Both the position numbers and the translations under genes were made by a program. Source: Deltaproteobacteria bacterium (lineage in GTDB: Bacteria > Desulfobacterota > Desulfobacteria > Desulfobacterales > Desulfatibacillaceae). From it: DNA of 8,893 nucleotides. A model generated the notes under the pieces. That model was not told where the DNA came from, did no database searches, and saw only the letters and a program-made list of their open reading frames with translations. The stretch spans positions 1 through 8,893 of the forward strand of contig JAFDHW010000075.1 in NCBI GenBank assembly GCA_019308705.1, in the 5' to 3' direction. Shown here one piece after another: positions 6,313 through 8,893 of this stretch; the stretch's first letter is position 1, and each line of letters begins with the position of its first letter.

Positions 6313-7134
6313 ATGGCGCAGGCCGTAAAAACCAAGGCTCCGGCAAAACGCCCCCAGGCGAAGAAAGCCAAGGCCCCGGCGGGAAAGCCCGCGGAAAAAG
6401 GCCTAACCCCGCTGGGGACGTACTCCGAAGGCATGGAACCAAACCCCGTGGAGAAGGTGATCTTCGAGCGCAGGAGCATCCGGGCCTTTGAAAAGGAGCC
6501 CCTGCCCGACAACATGATCCGCCGCATCCTGGAGGCGGGGCGGTTCGCGCCTTCGGCGGGCAACGCCCAGCCCTGGAAGTTCGCGGTGATCAAGAGCCCG
6601 GAAATCCTGGCGGAGATGGAGGCGGACGCCAAGAAGATGGCCAAGCTGTTCATGGCCGGGCTGGACTACACAAAAAGCCCCTTGCGCCGGAAGCTGCTCG
6701 GCCCCGGAGCCCGGGCCTTGATCCGGGTGATGAAAAACAGCCTTCACCCGGTGCCCTTTTCCCTCTTGAAGGTCATCGCCGAGGACCGGGCCCCGGTGTT
6801 TCACGGCGCGCCCACCCTCATCCTCCTGTACCAGGACGCCCGGGGGGTTTCACGGCCCGCGGTGGACATCGGCATCTGCGGCCAGAACATGGTTCTGGCG
6901 GCCCATTCCATGGGCGCGGGGACCTGCTGGATCGGGCTCATCAAGCTCCTCATGTACCTGCCCAAGTGGAAGAAGCGTTTTGGCGTGGCCTGGCCCTATT
7001 CCCTGGACGAGTGCCTGGCCGTGGGCTGGCCCAAGGGGCCCTACGACGGCCTGGTGCCGCGCGAGGTCCAGGAAGTGGCCTGGTACGAGGGCGAACCCGA
7101 CGATCCTCCCAGGATGGAAAGGCAGGGCGAATGA
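6313..7134 (+). CDS. nitroreductase-family flavoprotein with basic N-terminal tail
   Basis: FMN-dependent oxidoreductase of the nitroreductase superfamily, 273 residues, cytoplasmic. The fold starts at about 44 with the FMN-binding ERRSIRAF (52-59). It continues with RFAPSAGNAQPWKF (77-90) and DIGICGQNMVLAAHSMGAGT (185-204), the second conserved flavin and dimer region. Residues 1-30 are a low-complexity tail rich in Lys, Ala and Pro (such as KAPAKRPQAKKAKAPAGKP, 8-26), which is not part of the usual fold. Its stop overlaps the ferredoxin start by 4 nt (ATGA), so the two are translationally coupled and the ferredoxin probably feeds electrons to this flavin. Fused ferredoxin-nitroreductase proteins exist in anaerobes; this pair looks like a two-gene version. 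The natural substrate (nitro compound, quinone, enone or other) is not visible. Confidence 0.9.
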   Translation: MAQAVKTKAPAKRPQAKKAKAPAGKPAEKGLTPLGTYSEGMEPNPVEKVIFERRSIRAFEKEPLPDNMIRRILEAGRFAPSAGNAQPWKFAVIKSPEILAEMEADAKKMAKLFMAGLDYTKSPLRRKLLGPGARALIRVMKNSLHPVPFSLLKVIAEDRAPVFHGAPTLILLYQDARGVSRPAVDIGICGQNMVLAAHSMGAGTCWIGLIKLLMYLPKWKKRFGVAWPYSLDECLAVGWPKGPYDGLVPREVQEVAWYEGEPDDPPRMERQGE

Positions 7135-7478
7135 GCACGCTGTCCTTGCACGACCGGATTTTCGTGCCGGATTACTCCGACCCCGGCGAGGTGGCCGCGG
7201 GGCTGTTGGCCTTTGACCCGGAAAAGTGCAGCCGGTGCGGCACCTGCACCCGCATCTGTCCGGCCCGGTCCATCCGGTTCGGCAAAAAGCAGGGCAAGCA
7301 GAAACCCCTGCCCGAGCTGATGGATTTGCTCCCGGGCATCAGCGCCTGCGTGGCCTGCGGCGACTGCCTGGCCGCCTGCCCGGAAGATGCCATCTCCATC
7401 ACCCGTGGCTTCCGGGCCTCGGGCTACTACCAGAAGATCACCCAAAAGCCCGAAATGACCTTTCCCAAGCGGTACTGA
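7131..7478 (+). CDS. 2x[4Fe-4S] ferredoxin
   Basis: Small electron carrier of 115 residues. Two full cluster motifs are present, CSRCGTCTRICP (Cys33, 36, 39, 43) and CVACGDCLAACP (Cys73, 76, 79, 83), each Cx2Cx2Cx3CP, so two [4Fe-4S] clusters are expected. The linker between them (44-72) is longer than in a minimal clostridial ferredoxin and contains KKQGKQK. There are about 32 residues before the first cluster and 32 after the second, ending FPKRY. There is no signal peptide, so it acts in the cytoplasm. It starts at the ATGA overlap with the nitroreductase stop, and the purine-rich GGAAAGGCAGGG upstream can serve as ribosome site. It most likely partners the nitroreductase. Its stop is one base from the stop of the converging methyltransferase gene. 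Confidence 0.93.
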   Translation: MSTLSLHDRIFVPDYSDPGEVAAGLLAFDPEKCSRCGTCTRICPARSIRFGKKQGKQKPLPELMDLLPGISACVACGDCLAACPEDAISITRGFRASGYYQKITQKPEMTFPKRY

Positions 7479-7479
7479 G

Positions 7480-8175
7480 TCAGCCGGGCTTCACGCCCCA
7501 GGCGACCACCTGGGTGCTGAAGGCGAAGGTGCGGAACCGCACGTTTGCAAGCCCCGCCTCGGTGAACAGCCGGGCCAGGGCTTGCGGTTTCAGGAAGGCC
7601 TGGGTGGTGCGGGGAAGATACTCGTAGGCTTCCCGATCCCCGGCCACCACCTGGCCCAGCAGGGGAATCACGCGGTCGAGGTGGAACCGGATAAAGGGGG
7701 CCAGGGGACCCGGCGGGGGAGGGGTGGTCTCCAGGCAGGCCACCCGGCCGCCGGGCCTGGCCACCCGGACCATCTCCGCCGCTGCGGCCGCCGGATCGGA
7801 AACGTTCCTTAGCAGGTAGGCGGAGAGCACCGCGTCAAAGCTCGCGTCGGAAAAGGGCAGGGCCATGGCGTCCGCCGCGGCCCACAGGGCCTGGGGGCGC
7901 TTTTTCGCCCCCGCGGCCACCATTTCCGGGGTAAAGTCCGCCGCCACCACGAGCTTCGCCTTCTTGGCCGCGGCCTTTGCCACCACGCCCGTGCCGGCCC
8001 CTATGTCCAGCACCACGCTGCCTTTTCCCACCCCGGCCGCCCGCACCAGGAAGTTTCTCCACACCACGTCCTGCCCCCCGGTGATGAGGAAGTTCATCAG
8101 GTCGTAGCGCGGGGAGATGCGGCCGAACATCTCCCGCACTTCCCGGGCGTGGGACTTTTCCATGGAAGGGGCCAT
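7480..8175 (-). CDS. UbiE/MenG-like class I SAM-dependent methyltransferase
   Basis: Probable C-methyltransferase of 231 residues related to ubiquinone/menaquinone biosynthesis enzymes. The UbiE-type N-terminus is FGRISPRYDLMN (17-28). SAM motif I is LDIGAGTGVV (56-65), followed by ADFTPEM (79-85) and ALPFSDASFDAVLSAYLLRN (105-124), close to the UbiE segment ALPFpdnsFDavt..fglRN. Then come VARPGGRVACLETTP (138-152), where UbiE has LKPGG...LEFSkP, and the shared AGDREAYEYLPRTTQAF (178-194). The LETTP change and the Pro-rich PPPPGP (152-157) mark it as divergent, so another quinone-like or lipid substrate is possible. The true start is Met1 at 8175 or Met5 at 8163; a longer in-frame reading up to 8847 only crosses the ankyrin gene in the wrong frame. 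It lies 68 nt after the ankyrin gene on the same strand. Confidence 0.88.
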   Translation of the reverse strand: MAPSMEKSHAREVREMFGRISPRYDLMNFLITGGQDVVWRNFLVRAAGVGKGSVVLDIGAGTGVVAKAAAKKAKLVVAADFTPEMVAAGAKKRPQALWAAADAMALPFSDASFDAVLSAYLLRNVSDPAAAAAEMVRVARPGGRVACLETTPPPPGPLAPFIRFHLDRVIPLLGQVVAGDREAYEYLPRTTQAFLKPQALARLFTEAGLANVRFRTFAFSTQVVAWGVKPG

Positions 8176-8180
8176 CCTTT

Positions 8181-8198
8181 CCGTCCGGCGATGGACGG
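8181..8198 (-). other. hairpin just upstream of the methyltransferase start
   Basis: On the minus strand CCGTCC, loop ATCGCC, and GGACGG form a 6-bp stem ending 5 nt before the ATG at 8175. The 3' arm GGACGG is at ribosome-site distance, so the fold could mask translation start. No known riboswitch class is recognised. Confidence 0.35.
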
Positions 8199-8208
8199 CT
8201 TCTCCATG

Positions 8209-8237
8209 CCCCAACAGGGGGCGGGAGTCAAGCCCGC
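8209..8237 (-). other. two adjacent short hairpins between ankyrin and methyltransferase genes
   Basis: On the minus strand GCGGG, a 7-nt loop, and CCCGC (8237-8221) are followed directly by CCCC, loop TGTT, and GGGG (8220-8209). Both stems are all G/C but short, and there is no T-run, so this is at most a weak attenuator or processing structure 7 nt after the ankyrin stop. Confidence 0.25.
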
Positions 8238-8243
8238 GGCCGG

Positions 8244-8893
8244 CTACTCGGATGGCTTCTGGGCGGGTTTTTGACCCGGGGCGGCTGAAGGCTCCGCAGC
8301 CTCCATGTCCCCGCCGGACTTGTCCTTCTTTTTCCGCAGCATGATGGCCTGGCGGTCCAGCATCATGTTCACGATCTCGGTGCGGCGGTTTCCGCCCGCG
8401 TACATGAGGGCCGTGGTGCCGGTCTTGTCCTTTTTGTCGTACACGGCCCCGTGCTCCAGGAGCATGCGGCAGATCTCCTTGTAGCCCGCGGCCGCGGCCA
8501 CCATGAGGGCGTCCTGGCCCGATTTTTCGTTGGCGGCGTGGACGTTGGCGCCCCAGTCCAGAAGCATGCGCACGATCTCCGTGTGCCCGGCGTAGGAGGC
8601 CAGGTACAGCGCGGTCTGGCCAAGTTCGTCCCGGGCGTTCACCAGCGCCCCGTGGCGCACCAGTTTTATGATCAGCTCCTTTTCCCCCAGGGCCGCGGCG
8701 ATCATCAGCGGGGTGATGTGGTACCGGCCCCCGCCGGAGTTCACCCGCGCGCCGTTTTCCAGGAGGATGTCCACCACCTTGGGGTGGCGCTGGTACACGG
8801 CCATGTGCAGGGGCGTCTGGTTGTGGCGGTCCCGCGTGTCCACCCACGCCCCGCGCTCGATGAGCTTTTTCACCGTGCCCGCCATGCCCCGGC
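8244..8893 (-). CDS. ankyrin-repeat protein, partial (N-terminus beyond right edge)
   Basis: C-terminal part of an ankyrin-repeat protein, a protein-binding scaffold. Numbering from the Met at 8885, there is the end of one repeat (GTVKKLIERGAWVDTRD, 3-19). Four complete repeats follow, beginning TPLHMAV (24), TPLMIAA (58), TALYLAS (91) and DALMVAA (125). A degenerate sixth begins TALMYAG (158), and a Lys-rich then Ala/Pro/Lys-rich tail starts at 184. The Met at 8885 is not the start: the frame stays open to the edge with Arg-Gly before it, and the first visible repeat is already half finished. No signal peptide can be judged. The 68-nt gap to the methyltransferase gene suggests possible cotranscription, but the partner protein is unknown. 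Confidence 0.9.
   Translation of the reverse strand, partial: RGMAGTVKKLIERGAWVDTRDRHNQTPLHMAVYQRHPKVVDILLENGARVNSGGGRYHITPLMIAAALGEKELIIKLVRHGALVNARDELGQTALYLASYAGHTEIVRMLLDWGANVHAANEKSGQDALMVAAAAGYKEICRMLLEHGAVYDKKDKTGTTALMYAGGNRRTEIVNMMLDRQAIMLRKKKDKSGGDMEAAEPSAAPGQKPAQKPSE

Noticed and set aside
8176..8847. Upstream extension of the methyltransferase frame to 455 residues
   Set aside because: The extra part is the ankyrin gene read in the wrong frame; UbiE-type length and motifs fit a start at 8175 or 8163.
8883..8885. ATG as the true start of the ankyrin protein
   Set aside because: The frame is open to the edge and the first repeat is already incomplete at this Met.
1..8893. CRISPR array, IS element, prophage, tRNA or defence system
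   Set aside because: No spaced direct repeats, transposase, integrase, tRNA-like fold or defence-type domain was seen on either strand.

Overview
This is a GC-rich window packed with genes and almost no free intergenic space. It looks like the chromosome of an anaerobic, fatty-acid- or carboxylate-degrading proteobacterium or desulfobacterium. That guess rests on the SCP-x-type thiolase, CaiC-like ligase and acyl-CoA dehydrogenase cluster, the stand-alone TRAP receptor, the nitroreductase plus 2x[4Fe-4S] ferredoxin pair and a UbiE-like (quinone-type) methyltransferase. The genus cannot be fixed from the sequence alone. I see no rRNA, tRNA, CRISPR array, transposase or IS end.

Layout. Positions 1-4352 (minus strand) form a tight acyl-CoA operon transcribed leftward: SCP-x-type thiolase, then an AMP-forming acyl-CoA ligase (10 nt gap), then an acyl-CoA dehydrogenase (5 nt gap) that runs off the left edge. 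Positions 4353-4458 are a divergent control region. It has a good -35/-10 for the thiolase operon and a 17-bp inverted repeat over its -10 and expected start point. Positions 4459-5178 (plus) encode a GntR/FadR-like regulator, which is probably the protein acting at that site. Positions 5257-7478 (plus) continue with a TRAP-type periplasmic solute receptor, a nitroreductase-family flavoprotein and an overlapping dicluster ferredoxin. Positions 7480-8893 (minus) converge on this set: a UbiE-like methyltransferase, whose stop lies one base from the ferredoxin stop, and upstream of it an ankyrin-repeat protein that enters from the right edge.

How the parts may work together (inference): a carboxylic acid is captured in the periplasm by the TRAP receptor, activated to its CoA thioester by the ligase, desaturated by the dehydrogenase and cleaved by the thiolase. 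The FadR-like protein would sense the acyl-CoA and control the divergent operon. No hydratase, hydroxyacyl-CoA dehydrogenase, DUF35 thiolase partner, electron-transfer flavoprotein or TRAP membrane subunit lies in the window, so any such pathway must be completed elsewhere. The nitroreductase and ferredoxin look like a two-gene redox module of unknown substrate. The strongest anomalies are the operator-like palindrome, an AT-rich palindrome carrying three ATA codons inside the regulator gene, a lysine-rich insert in the thiolase, and a Lys/Ala/Pro tail on the nitroreductase.
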